Source of the DNA: Methanobacteriota archaeon
GTDB taxonomy: Archaea; Thermoplasmatota; Poseidoniia; Poseidoniales; Poseidoniaceae
Reading direction: 5' to 3'
Assembly: GCA_018659375.1 (NCBI GenBank)
Contig: JABJMO010000021.1
Span: 1 to 35,016 of the forward strand
Length of the DNA stretch: 35,016 bases
Shown here: positions 27,736 to 35,016 of the stretch, piece by piece
Layout of the letters: each line of letters begins with the position of its first letter
Numbering within the stretch: the first letter of the stretch is position 1
Made by a program: the position numbers and the translations under genes
Notes under the pieces: generated by a model
Seen by the model: the letters and a program-made list of their open reading frames with translations, nothing else
Databases searched by the model: none
Told to the model about the DNA's origin: nothing

Positions 27736-30519
27736 CTACAATTGAACAATGCTAGAGCATATTGGACATTCTACCTTGGTAAGTCTAAGGTCCTTAATAG
27801 TGAATTTAGCAGAGCATTCACTACATTTGGCTTCCTTTTGTGGAATTGACACCCCCATCGCACCTGGTAGAGGAGGCAATAGGCCATCGCCTATTGGTGG
27901 CAATTCTGGGAGTGAGGGTAACACGGCGTCAGTGACAGGCATAGCGATTGGTAACTGTCCATCTAGAGCAGGTAACGGCGGTAAGTTGGCCATCATATTC
28001 TCAGTTATCTCGACTAAGTCTCTCTGTTTCTTACGCTTCATTCGACGTTCAAGACGAGAATTTCCTTGACCGGATTCTGCTTTTATTTCTAAGGTCTGAG
28101 CCAAACTGTCCTCTTCTACTACAGGTTCATCGACAATTGTGGCAACTAGAGATTGTACTACTAACTCCTCAGAATCTAAATTTATCGCCATTGAGGGTTC
28201 ATCATCACTCTCAATGTCAACCATTATATCAACTGAATCATCATCTTCAACCAGAGTAGCAGATAGCATCTTTTCCTCGGTTTCTCTGTTAGAGGTACGT
28301 AAAGAAACTACAAGGTAAAGGAAGATAGATGCAATCAATAACGCAGTAATAATCAACATCAATGCTTTAGTATTTTCATCACCAGGTAATGGTTCAAGTA
28401 AACTATCGAGGAATGATTTCTCTTCTGCCTCAAGCCTTTCATCTTCTAAGGAGACTATTGTTCTAAACGACAAAGTTCCACTGCTGGAGGATACCAAGAT
28501 AATCGAATCGCTATTTGTTGTGGCGTAACCGGTCATGAATCCTTCAACGATTAGGTTTGAAAGGGCAAAATGGTTGTTATCTAAATCCAAAACACCATAC
28601 CGAGTCATTGGCCCATAGGCATTAATTTCATCATATACGATGGAAGTTTCTTCACCATTTGAACTCATAACCATGTTGGTAATTCCGCTAGCTATGATGT
28701 AGTCTGGTTCTTCAGCAGACCATGAATTATCAGTAACAACATATGCGATCTTTGATTCTCCGCCAAATCCTTCGACCCATGTTGCCGCTAAGATATCTCT
28801 GTCATTTTCTTGATAAACTTCTAATTGAGCATTAGAGGCATAGTCTCCAACTGAGTATTGGAATGTCCATGAAGGGTTCCATTCTTGTCCGTGAGCATAC
28901 ATCAAACCAACGCGGTCAATTCCAGTCACGTCATCTCTTATTTCTTGATAAAGAATATGCATATTTTCCTCTCCAAGACCAATTGCTAATTTGTCCCCTT
29001 GAGAAGGTTTGATATCGATATTGGATAATATGTTACTTGAACTCCATGAACTTTCTATATGTGCAGTATCTGACATTAAGACAAAGATTGAGGTTAAATC
29101 ATTGTAAGAGCCACCCGTAGCGATATCCCGATAGTATCCGGCAAGCACGACTCTATCGCCCTTCTTAGCCATATCAAGGCCCCAATAACGGCCCTCTGAT
29201 AGTTTCAAAGCTGGCATGTGGGTTTGTTTTTCTGTGGTTTCACCTGCGTTTGTTATTGATGTCATTGCCACATGTGACAAGAAGTACCCTTGATCACTTA
29301 GAATGTTTTCAGTCCATGCTGCGTGAACAAGGCCGTCATCTCGTAAGATTGCCGTTAATTCTCCTGCCCAAGAGTCAGCCAGTTTGACATCTGCAAGAGT
29401 CGACCATGCCCCCGAAGATGATTCTGTAACGGTTCTAACGTGAAGTTCCCCGTCAACAGTGGTGAAAAGCAATCCGCCATCTTCCATTCCGACAAAATCA
29501 ATTACTGATTCGCCTGAGAGTAAATTTAGCCTAACCTGTGAATCAATTGCGACATTATTCACTACCACTGTGAACCGTAATTCTGAATACTCAGTATCGA
29601 CACCATCACCTGACATTACCACTCTAAAATCAGTGCCTCCATAGATAGATAAATTACTTGGAACTTTAAACGAGGCTTCATCATATCCAGAACTTGAGTC
29701 AGACCCTGGTATTACTAAGATACTGTCTTGTTCAATCTCTGTCCAACCATCAGATTCAATCTTGGCGTATAATGTAAGAGTAAGTCCTGTTGCATCATTC
29801 TGCCCAAGATTGTCAACTCTCACCATAAGTGTATACTTTTCACCAGGTGTGGGAATTAATGGATTTGTTTGGTAAGCTCCTTGCATAAACCGGAGGGTCG
29901 GTTCTTCCGGTCTCTCTTCAACTCCAAAGGAAAAAGAATATGAATTATCTTCCGGATTGGGATCATTATAATTGCTTGATGGATCGATGGAAATGGTCAC
30001 TGTATGAGTGCCAACTTCAGTAGCCCACCAGTACAGTGTAACTTGTACAGAATCACCATCGTCAAGATTTGACAAGGTGACGTCAGACGGATAAATATCA
30101 GAATTATCACCTGGGGCAATCAACTTGATGTAGACATCATCAGCATCTAAGTCTCCAACATTTTCGATAGTGAACTTAACGGTTAAAATTGACCCTGCTA
30201 CGGCAGATAATACTGGTAAGCCAACTTCATCTTGGATTTCAACCACGCCGGCAAAGGCAAAATCTGGAGCAGCAGGCATGTTATCAACATCAAAAGTTCT
30301 CCTAACATCATCTGTTTTTACTCCAGATTCATTGACCATTCTAAAACTAATCCTTGTAGAGCCATCAGAAACAGTTGTCGAGTCCCAACTAAACGACCAG
30401 TCTTGACTACCTACTTCCAATTCAGGCAAGTCTGTACCAAACTCCCATTGACCGTTGTCGACTTTGAATTCAATGTAGTCATGTTGAACTCCATCAACAG
30501 AACCTGAAAAGTCCACCAT
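27736..30519 (-). CDS. Distal half of interrupted S8 protease: CARDB domains, TM anchor, zinc ribbon
   Basis: 927 residues from the first ATG after the internal TGA. As an independent gene it makes no sense: it starts in the middle of an Ig-like domain, lacks a signal peptide, yet has extracellular domains and a membrane anchor. It is in the same frame as the S8 protease upstream, separated only by TGA and five sense codons. Order: rest of an Ig-like domain (1-80); two CARDB-like domains (about 85-330); a beta-rich region of about 350 residues resembling a propeller; transmembrane helix (about 717-738); acidic and Pro-rich cytoplasmic linkers; and a C-terminal zinc ribbon with two CxxC knuckles (CSEC, CPIC). 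There is no visible ribosome-binding site of note before the ATG. Confidence 0.75.
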   Translation of the reverse strand: MVDFSGSVDGVQHDYIEFKVDNGQWEFGTDLPELEVGSQDWSFSWDSTTVSDGSTRISFRMVNESGVKTDDVRRTFDVDNMPAAPDFAFAGVVEIQDEVGLPVLSAVAGSILTVKFTIENVGDLDADDVYIKLIAPGDNSDIYPSDVTLSNLDDGDSVQVTLYWWATEVGTHTVTISIDPSSNYNDPNPEDNSYSFSFGVEERPEEPTLRFMQGAYQTNPLIPTPGEKYTLMVRVDNLGQNDATGLTLTLYAKIESDGWTEIEQDSILVIPGSDSSSGYDEASFKVPSNLSIYGGTDFRVVMSGDGVDTEYSELRFTVVVNNVAIDSQVRLNLLSGESVIDFVGMEDGGLLFTTVDGELHVRTVTESSSGAWSTLADVKLADSWAGELTAILRDDGLVHAAWTENILSDQGYFLSHVAMTSITNAGETTEKQTHMPALKLSEGRYWGLDMAKKGDRVVLAGYYRDIATGGSYNDLTSIFVLMSDTAHIESSWSSSNILSNIDIKPSQGDKLAIGLGEENMHILYQEIRDDVTGIDRVGLMYAHGQEWNPSWTFQYSVGDYASNAQLEVYQENDRDILAATWVEGFGGESKIAYVVTDNSWSAEEPDYIIASGITNMVMSSNGEETSIVYDEINAYGPMTRYGVLDLDNNHFALSNLIVEGFMTGYATTNSDSIILVSSSSGTLSFRTIVSLEDERLEAEEKSFLDSLLEPLPGDENTKALMLIITALLIASIFLYLVVSLRTSNRETEEKMLSATLVEDDDSVDIMVDIESDDEPSMAINLDSEELVVQSLVATIVDEPVVEEDSLAQTLEIKAESGQGNSRLERRMKRKKQRDLVEITENMMANLPPLPALDGQLPIAMPVTDAVLPSLPELPPIGDGLLPPLPGAMGVSIPQKEAKCSECSAKFTIKDLRLTKVECPICSSIVQL

Positions 30520-30534
30520 TCCGCTGATTGAATC

Positions 30535-30537
30535 TCA
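30535..30537 (-). other. In-frame TGA interrupting the S8 protease frame
   Basis: The plus strand reads TCA here. The upstream frame from 32685 and the downstream frame to 27736 share the same phase, and the five codons between the TGA and the next ATG are all sense (Asp-Ser-Ile-Ser-Gly). Confidence 0.9.
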
Positions 30538-32685
30538 AACCGCAGGGCTTGCTAAAGTTACTTTCATCCTGGCCAGGTTGATAACTCTAAAATCGATATT
30601 AGATTCTGCCTCAGTTCCTGTATCATAAGCCCTAGCACTAACTATGACGTACTCTTCATCACTTTGTACCCAGTCTTCAAGGACGTTAACGTTCAAATTC
30701 CAATTGGCAACATCTCCACCTGCGATAGTCCACGGCTTCAATTCACGCTCAGTCCCTGATTCCAAGAATTGAACGATTCGCACTTGTATTTGGTCAAATT
30801 GCTGTGAAGAGGGGAAATTCGTGGCCCCTGAAATCGTCACCCGGTTGCCTTCAAGCCACCATGTATCGTTAGATGGTTGAGAAATATCAACATAATCGCC
30901 ACTTCCATTACCACTTGGTGGCGGATTAACAACACCTGTATCTTCTAGCGGAGTACAAGGTTGGTCAAGTGCGAAATCGATTGCACATGAGGCATCAATT
31001 AAACCAAAGCCCCATTCTTCATGCCATCTATCTGAAACTGTGTTGGCTGCTTTTTCTCTAATCTCTGAAGAGTTACGGATAACATCCATTACTTCAAAGG
31101 CATCAAGAGATGGTGCCGCCTCGCGGACTAGAGCTACTATTCCTGAAGCAATTGGTGTTGCCATGCTTGTGCCGTCTTTTTCATCATAACTGGAATCTGC
31201 TTCGGGCCTTGGAGCCCCTGGTAATGATGTTCCAGTAGCCGCAGTTGCCGACATAATATTCGACCCATAGGCAGCGATGTCTGGTTTCAATTCATCCCAT
31301 TCATTATCATCACCATCATCTAACCTTGGTCCGTAGTTTGAGAAGCTAGATATTCCATCATTAGTCCGATTAACGTTGCCAAAGTCTGAGGCAGATGCTA
31401 CAGCAAATCCAAGATCTGCACTTGCTGGAGATGGTACTCTTTTTGAGCCATCATTACCCATTGCAATTACGCACACGATATCTGCGGTTTCAGTTGCATT
31501 GTTGATTAGCCTAGCTTCTGCACCCGTACCGTTGTCACCTTCATCTCCGGGATTAAGTGGAGAGGAAACTGAGCCAAATGACATTGAGCCAATTTGTATA
31601 CCACGACTAGAGGAATTATGCCCCCAATCAGTATCTGCATTGTTAATCATCCACTGGATACCGCTTACTGAATATTGTGAATTTGTCCCACCCGTGTCGG
31701 TTAATACCTTGATGTCTACGAGGTAAGCCCCAGGCGCAGTCCCGCGATGTTCGCGTGATGAATCTCCTGTACCTAACGCAGAACCTGCAACGTGAGTACC
31801 ATGTCCTTGACCATCGTCTGGGTCTTGTGTGCCATCCGGGTTGGCTGCTGCCGAAGTTGCATCATATCCCGCCACCCACTTGTGGTCATCATATGACAGA
31901 GCATCAGTGTCTGGTGCGTCATTATTATCATCAAAATCGTTTAGTGAACGGTGTTCATTATCAACTCCGGTATCAAGAATAGCAATAACTACTCCTTCAC
32001 CGCTGTAGCCTCTCTCATAAGCAGATTCGGTATATACATCAGAAGGCATTGCCCTAGTTGCTTTACCGGCCACATCATTGGTTGGAACCATGACATTTTG
32101 CATCTCAATTACGACCACTCCGGGCAGGTGATAAATATCCATCAAAGCACTAACTGGAACTTTATCGACCACTATCGCATCAATACTTTCTGGAAGATCT
32201 AACCAAGCACCATTCTCTTCACCTATCCAATTATGCGAATTTAGCACATCGCTAATTTGATTTACTTCCAAATCACTTGGATGCCATGCGTAATCAACAA
32301 TAATGGCTACAGTCTTTTTCCCATCATCGCCAATAATGGCAGTAGGAGAGATAGAATCATAGCCTGAAATAACTCGCTGCAGGCGATCATCCATACCGTT
32401 CCAATCTAAATCAGGCCCGTAACCCAACCACCAGCCTGCTTTTTCCGATGCTGGTTGGTTGTTGCGCAAGTCAATCCTTAGGGGACGGTCACACAATTCA
32501 TCATCACACAACAATGGTGGTAGACCGTCGATTAGGATTGGGTCACCATACATTGATGCTGAATCACTAGAATTGTTGGCTTCGTCAGCACCAACATTGT
32601 AAGAGGCTGCGGCAGAGACATCTGCAATTAAGAAAATGAGTGCTATAAAAAGCGCTGAACGGCGTATTCCAGTTGTCGATTTCAT
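30535..32685 (-). CDS. Secreted subtilisin-family (S8) serine protease, proximal part
   Basis: 716 residues from the ATG at 32685. A longer frame reaches 32742, but the ATG at 32685 has a good ribosome-binding site and gives the signal peptide MKSTTGIRRSALFIALIFLI. A propeptide-like region of about 200 residues comes first. The catalytic triad is complete: Asp238 (AILDTGVD), His295 (GHGTHVAG) and Ser507 (GTSMATP), with the oxyanion Asn region near IAMGNDGS. After the protease comes an Ig-like domain (VDISQPSNDTWW...), then the beginning of a second one that breaks off at the TGA after TLASPAV. As it stands the product would be a soluble secreted protease without the membrane anchor encoded in frame beyond the stop. 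Likely role: extracellular protein degradation. Confidence 0.9.
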   Translation of the reverse strand: MKSTTGIRRSALFIALIFLIADVSAAASYNVGADEANNSSDSASMYGDPILIDGLPPLLCDDELCDRPLRIDLRNNQPASEKAGWWLGYGPDLDWNGMDDRLQRVISGYDSISPTAIIGDDGKKTVAIIVDYAWHPSDLEVNQISDVLNSHNWIGEENGAWLDLPESIDAIVVDKVPVSALMDIYHLPGVVVIEMQNVMVPTNDVAGKATRAMPSDVYTESAYERGYSGEGVVIAILDTGVDNEHRSLNDFDDNNDAPDTDALSYDDHKWVAGYDATSAAANPDGTQDPDDGQGHGTHVAGSALGTGDSSREHRGTAPGAYLVDIKVLTDTGGTNSQYSVSGIQWMINNADTDWGHNSSSRGIQIGSMSFGSVSSPLNPGDEGDNGTGAEARLINNATETADIVCVIAMGNDGSKRVPSPASADLGFAVASASDFGNVNRTNDGISSFSNYGPRLDDGDDNEWDELKPDIAAYGSNIMSATAATGTSLPGAPRPEADSSYDEKDGTSMATPIASGIVALVREAAPSLDAFEVMDVIRNSSEIREKAANTVSDRWHEEWGFGLIDASCAIDFALDQPCTPLEDTGVVNPPPSGNGSGDYVDISQPSNDTWWLEGNRVTISGATNFPSSQQFDQIQVRIVQFLESGTERELKPWTIAGGDVANWNLNVNVLEDWVQSDEEYVIVSARAYDTGTEAESNIDFRVINLARMKVTLASPAV

Positions 32686-32691
32686 CGCGGA

Positions 32692-32697
32692 CTCACC
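32692..32697 (-). promoter_or_regulatory. Shine-Dalgarno site deciding the S8 protease start
   Basis: On the minus strand GGTGAG lies six bases before the ATG at 32685. This supports that codon over the in-frame ATG at 32742. The 152 bases between this start and the rhomboid stop contain only AT-rich sequence; a CTATAAATG element at 32821-32829 is a possible TATA box for a leadered transcript. Confidence 0.55.
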
Positions 32698-32837
32698 CTT
32701 CTCCAGTCGACCGATTGTTTGCCATGTTTTGATAGTATCCATTTCTCGACCTTACAATAACCAACTTTCACACCAATGTATTACGATTTTACTACAGATT
32801 TTAATGAACCAAAAATCCCACATTTATAGTGTGCACA

Positions 32838-33878
32838 TCAGGGCCAATTAAAGTGCTCAGGATGGTTTGAGCATTGGATATGAGGGCCATCTGAACGCTC
32901 AATTACTCCTAGCGGATTATCACACTGTGGGCAATTAGCTAGGTCTGCAATATGTTCCATCCAAGCCTGCCTAGTTTCTGGCTCATCGCTTGAATCCATG
33001 AGGCTTTTAACGGATTCTCGTACATTTTTGGGCAACTCATAATCCTGAGCAGTCCAAGGGTCTTCTGCGGATTTCAAATCTTTCATTTGTTTTTTTATGC
33101 TCCGCAATCTGTTGATTACCTCACTGGAGGAAGAGGGCCCTCCATCTTCGACACCTAGTGGAACAGGTCCACCTTTGGCAACTAAAGGCAAGGTGACATA
33201 CGCTAACATGAAACCTCCCAAATGGGCCATGTGCCCAACATCACTGGGTCTTTCAAGTCCGTATGTCGAATAAGCCCTGAATACTTCCAGCCCAAAATAG
33301 ATTAATGCTAAATAAAACACTGGCCACTTACGTATTAGAATTAGCGGAAATGGGATCTCGTCTTTTGGCCAACCTGCTAGATATGCCCCAAATAATCCAA
33401 ATGCTGCACCAGAAGCTCCAAGAGCAGGCCTTGATGACTCAATATTAAATAAAAACCAAGCGATTGACCCGCCAATTAAACCAATGAAGTAAACTGCAAA
33501 GAATCTATTTCGGCCCAGCCTTTGCTCAAGTGGAATCCCAACAAGAGCAATTACCATTATGTTACCAAGTACATGAGTTGCATCGAATTGGCTGTGTAAA
33601 AACCCGGCGGAAATGAAGGTAATCCAGCCTGATGGTTCCTTAGCTTCGGTTGGCCGCATCCACAAGTCTTCCCATAGCCAAAGGTCAACAAAGCCCATGT
33701 TGTAAAACAAGGACCATATGACCTGAACAAGGTAGCCCAGCAACAGCCCGACGGTCATCGATAAAGCAAACGAAGTCTTGTGGCGAAATGAATAGTATAG
33801 CGGCCACAAAATTACTGTCAACCACACTACGAATAATGCCGTTTCAACTTGGTTGAACTGCATCAACTGGGCGGCCAT
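32838..33878 (-). CDS. Rhomboid-family intramembrane serine protease with C-terminal zinc-binding tail
   Basis: 346 residues with seven or so membrane helices. Catalytic elements of rhomboids are present: nucleophile Ser156 in GASGAAFG, His219 in GHMAHLGG, and the oxyanion Asn106 in HVLGN. Family function: cleaves transmembrane segments of substrate proteins within the membrane. After the last helix (about residue 235) there is a charged cytoplasmic region and, at the very end, a treble-like motif CPQCDNPLG...CSNHPEHF, with Cys/Cys/Cys/His that could bind zinc. The loop after the first helices contains a Trp/Leu/Glu-rich stretch (FVDLWLWEDLWMR), as in other rhomboid L1 loops. It lies directly upstream of the interrupted S8 gene in the same direction. 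Substrate is unknown. Confidence 0.92.
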   Translation of the reverse strand: MAAQLMQFNQVETALFVVWLTVILWPLYYSFRHKTSFALSMTVGLLLGYLVQVIWSLFYNMGFVDLWLWEDLWMRPTEAKEPSGWITFISAGFLHSQFDATHVLGNIMVIALVGIPLEQRLGRNRFFAVYFIGLIGGSIAWFLFNIESSRPALGASGAAFGLFGAYLAGWPKDEIPFPLILIRKWPVFYLALIYFGLEVFRAYSTYGLERPSDVGHMAHLGGFMLAYVTLPLVAKGGPVPLGVEDGGPSSSSEVINRLRSIKKQMKDLKSAEDPWTAQDYELPKNVRESVKSLMDSSDEPETRQAWMEHIADLANCPQCDNPLGVIERSDGPHIQCSNHPEHFNWP

Positions 33879-33967
33879 GAGTGGCGATAAGGCGTGTTAC
33901 TTTTGAACTACTGTAGGTTTTATTGCCAAATGGTAGCATTCATGTCACACTGCCAACTGGGCAAAAC

Positions 33968-35016
33968 ATGGCAGACCCAATACTGGAACTGGACAAGGTC
34001 ACAGTTCGTCGAGGTATGGGGGTAGTCCTACAAGATTTTTCTTTGCAAATCAAATCTGGTGAATGTGTAATTTTACATGGCAAAAACGGCGCCGGTAAAT
34101 CAACTATTATCGAGACTGCTGCAAGATTATTACCAATGGAATCTGGCGCAGTAGCTCACCATGGCAGTCTAGTATGTGACGGCCAAGGCAGAAGGTTAAA
34201 TCCAAAAAAATCATTTGGTTTAACCCTCCAATCAAATTGTTTGGTTGCTAGTCAAACTGTAGAACAACACCTAACTAATGTGATGGATTTATGTGCCAAG
34301 TCAATTGACCTGAAACCGATTTTATCGGCATTTAAGATTGCTAATCGAAGGAATGATAAAATTGCTCATTTGTCAGGCGGGCAACAGCGAAAAGTAGCGG
34401 TTATTGCGGGGCTGATTCCTGCCATGGTTGAACAGCAACCTAGGCTTGTGGTACTAGATGAACCAGATTCTGGACTCGATGATGCAGCAATCACAGTTCT
34501 TGTCCAGACTATTCATGAATTAAGAAATATTGGCCATTGTTTCATGATTGCAACGCATGACTCGAGGTTGTTTGAGTGTGGCACATCACTAAATGATTTA
34601 CATTCAGAGAAAACTCAAGAAGTCAGTAATGACGCTGGATGGGTAGTAGAATCTGAATCAAAATCACTCAAGTTGTTAAAGACCAAGATTGGGTGGAAAT
34701 ATAATTCTTCAACCTTAGTTTCAGTTCAACGGAACTGGTTGGCAGCCCTATTAGTAATGGGAGGATTATTATCAATTGTTGACCCACTGACTTTGAGCGA
34801 TGAAACCGTGATTCTGATGGGTTTCACGCTTGCTCCTGCCTTTACCCTAGGTCTAGTGGGTGATGCTGTATTCAAGATACTCAACGAGCAGAGATCTATT
34901 GATTGGTGGCGAGCCCAATATAATCAAGTACCAAATTCCTATGTTGAATCGTTCATTAGTGGTCTAATTCTCACTACAATTTCTAGTCAAATATTCATTC
35001 AATCTGTGGACTACCG
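33968..35016 (+). CDS. ABC transporter ATPase fused to a membrane domain, 3' end outside window
   Basis: I translated the frame by hand; it is open to the window edge (349 codons). Residues 1-200 are an ABC ATPase: Walker A GKNGAGKS (38-45), signature LSGGQ (135-139), Walker B LVVLDEPDSGLD (Asp164, Glu165) and H-loop His197. The domain is compact and resembles CcmA/ABC-2 type exporter ATPases. After a linker (about 205-255) come hydrophobic stretches at about 258-270 and 282-302 and a third beginning near 328, indicating a fused permease half. It might be a CcmAB-like haem-export fusion or a generic ABC-2 exporter; the rest of the gene is needed. A TATA-like GTTTTATT at 33916-33923 may start transcription near 33942, giving a leader of about 26 bases. 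Confidence 0.85.
   Translation, partial: MADPILELDKVTVRRGMGVVLQDFSLQIKSGECVILHGKNGAGKSTIIETAARLLPMESGAVAHHGSLVCDGQGRRLNPKKSFGLTLQSNCLVASQTVEQHLTNVMDLCAKSIDLKPILSAFKIANRRNDKIAHLSGGQQRKVAVIAGLIPAMVEQQPRLVVLDEPDSGLDDAAITVLVQTIHELRNIGHCFMIATHDSRLFECGTSLNDLHSEKTQEVSNDAGWVVESESKSLKLLKTKIGWKYNSSTLVSVQRNWLAALLVMGGLLSIVDPLTLSDETVILMGFTLAPAFTLGLVGDAVFKILNEQRSIDWWRAQYNQVPNSYVESFISGLILTTISSQIFIQSVDY

Larger units (their letters stand above)
27736..32685 (-). pseudogene. Full-length S8 protease gene interrupted by one in-frame TGA
   Basis: Reading through the TGA at 30535-30537 gives one continuous frame of 1,649 residues: signal peptide, protease, two Ig-like domains, two CARDB domains, beta-rich region, transmembrane helix, cytoplasmic linker and zinc ribbon. 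The residues around the stop (TLASPAV, stop, DSISGMVDFSGSVDG) form a normal Ig-like domain opening, and a Gly codon (GGA) changed by one base to TGA would restore it. The stop thus cuts an otherwise intact gene. It may be a recent nonsense mutation, a minority allele or sequencing error in an assembled genome, or readthrough. TGA is used as an ordinary stop by several other genes in this window, so codon reassignment is unlikely. Confidence 0.75.

Noticed and set aside
30535-30537. Selenocysteine or reassigned codon at the internal TGA
   Set aside because: The position lies in an Ig-like domain with no redox motif and no obvious downstream SECIS-type hairpin. TGA also serves as a normal stop for at least the 963, 14571, 15255, 22584 and glmS genes here.
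30519-30540. Frameshift between the S8 protease and the following frame
   Set aside because: Both frames have the same phase, and the codons between are continuous apart from the TGA, so it is a point nonsense codon and not an indel.

Overview
The window looks like a piece of a marine planktonic euryarchaeon, most likely Marine Group II (Poseidoniales, Thermoplasmatota); Marine Group III is the main alternative. The archaeal assignment rests on a TATA-binding protein, a mevalonate kinase, an archaeal-type SepF-like protein and a KaiC-like single-domain ATPase. The lineage guess rests on the gene style: very large secreted or membrane-anchored beta-sandwich (PKD/CARDB) proteins, secreted peptidases, and a FadF-type electron-transfer protein, packed with almost no intergenic space. 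No tRNA, rRNA, insertion sequence or CRISPR array was found, and no gene-free stretch exceeds 300 bases.

Layout. 1-963: 3' end of a secreted beta-rich protein. 964-5244 (minus): thioredoxin, a lipoprotein S15-type peptidase/esterase and a MutS-family ATPase with an N-terminal helix-hairpin-helix. 5332-8280 (plus): a membrane-anchored ectoenzyme with lamin-tail and amidohydrolase domains outside and two EF-hands predicted inside. 8330-9817 (minus): cysteinyl-tRNA synthetase. 9873-10607 (plus): a small polytopic membrane protein. 10593-13339 (minus): FadF-like ETF:quinone oxidoreductase coupled by an ATGA overlap to a class I glutamine amidotransferase. 13408-15255 (plus): mevalonate kinase and TBP, the latter with a clear leaderless promoter. 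15322-23184 (plus): two giant tandem paralogues with PKD-like repeats and a shared cytoplasmic tail motif, followed 9 bases later by a SepF-like gene. 23233-24522 (plus): unknown polytopic protein. 24510-25082 (minus): Maf-type nucleotide pyrophosphatase. 25187-25906 (plus): KaiC-like ATPase with an altered P-loop. 25907-32685 (minus): glmS preceded by a subtilisin-family protease interrupted by one in-frame TGA. 32838-33878 (minus): rhomboid protease with a zinc-ribbon tail. 33968-end (plus): ABC ATPase fused to the start of a membrane domain, cut by the window edge.

Together the genes fit a heterotroph that degrades proteins outside the cell (S8, S15, amidohydrolase) and oxidises fatty or branched acyl-CoA (FadF), alongside housekeeping genes for translation, lipid synthesis, amino-sugar supply and division. 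The observations most worth follow-up are: the in-frame TGA that splits an otherwise continuous 1,649-codon protease gene, with signal peptide on one side and membrane anchor plus zinc ribbon on the other; the tandem giant proteins with a common GLPxGWxMxQWxxYG tail next to a SepF-like gene; and the ectoenzyme with predicted intracellular EF-hands.
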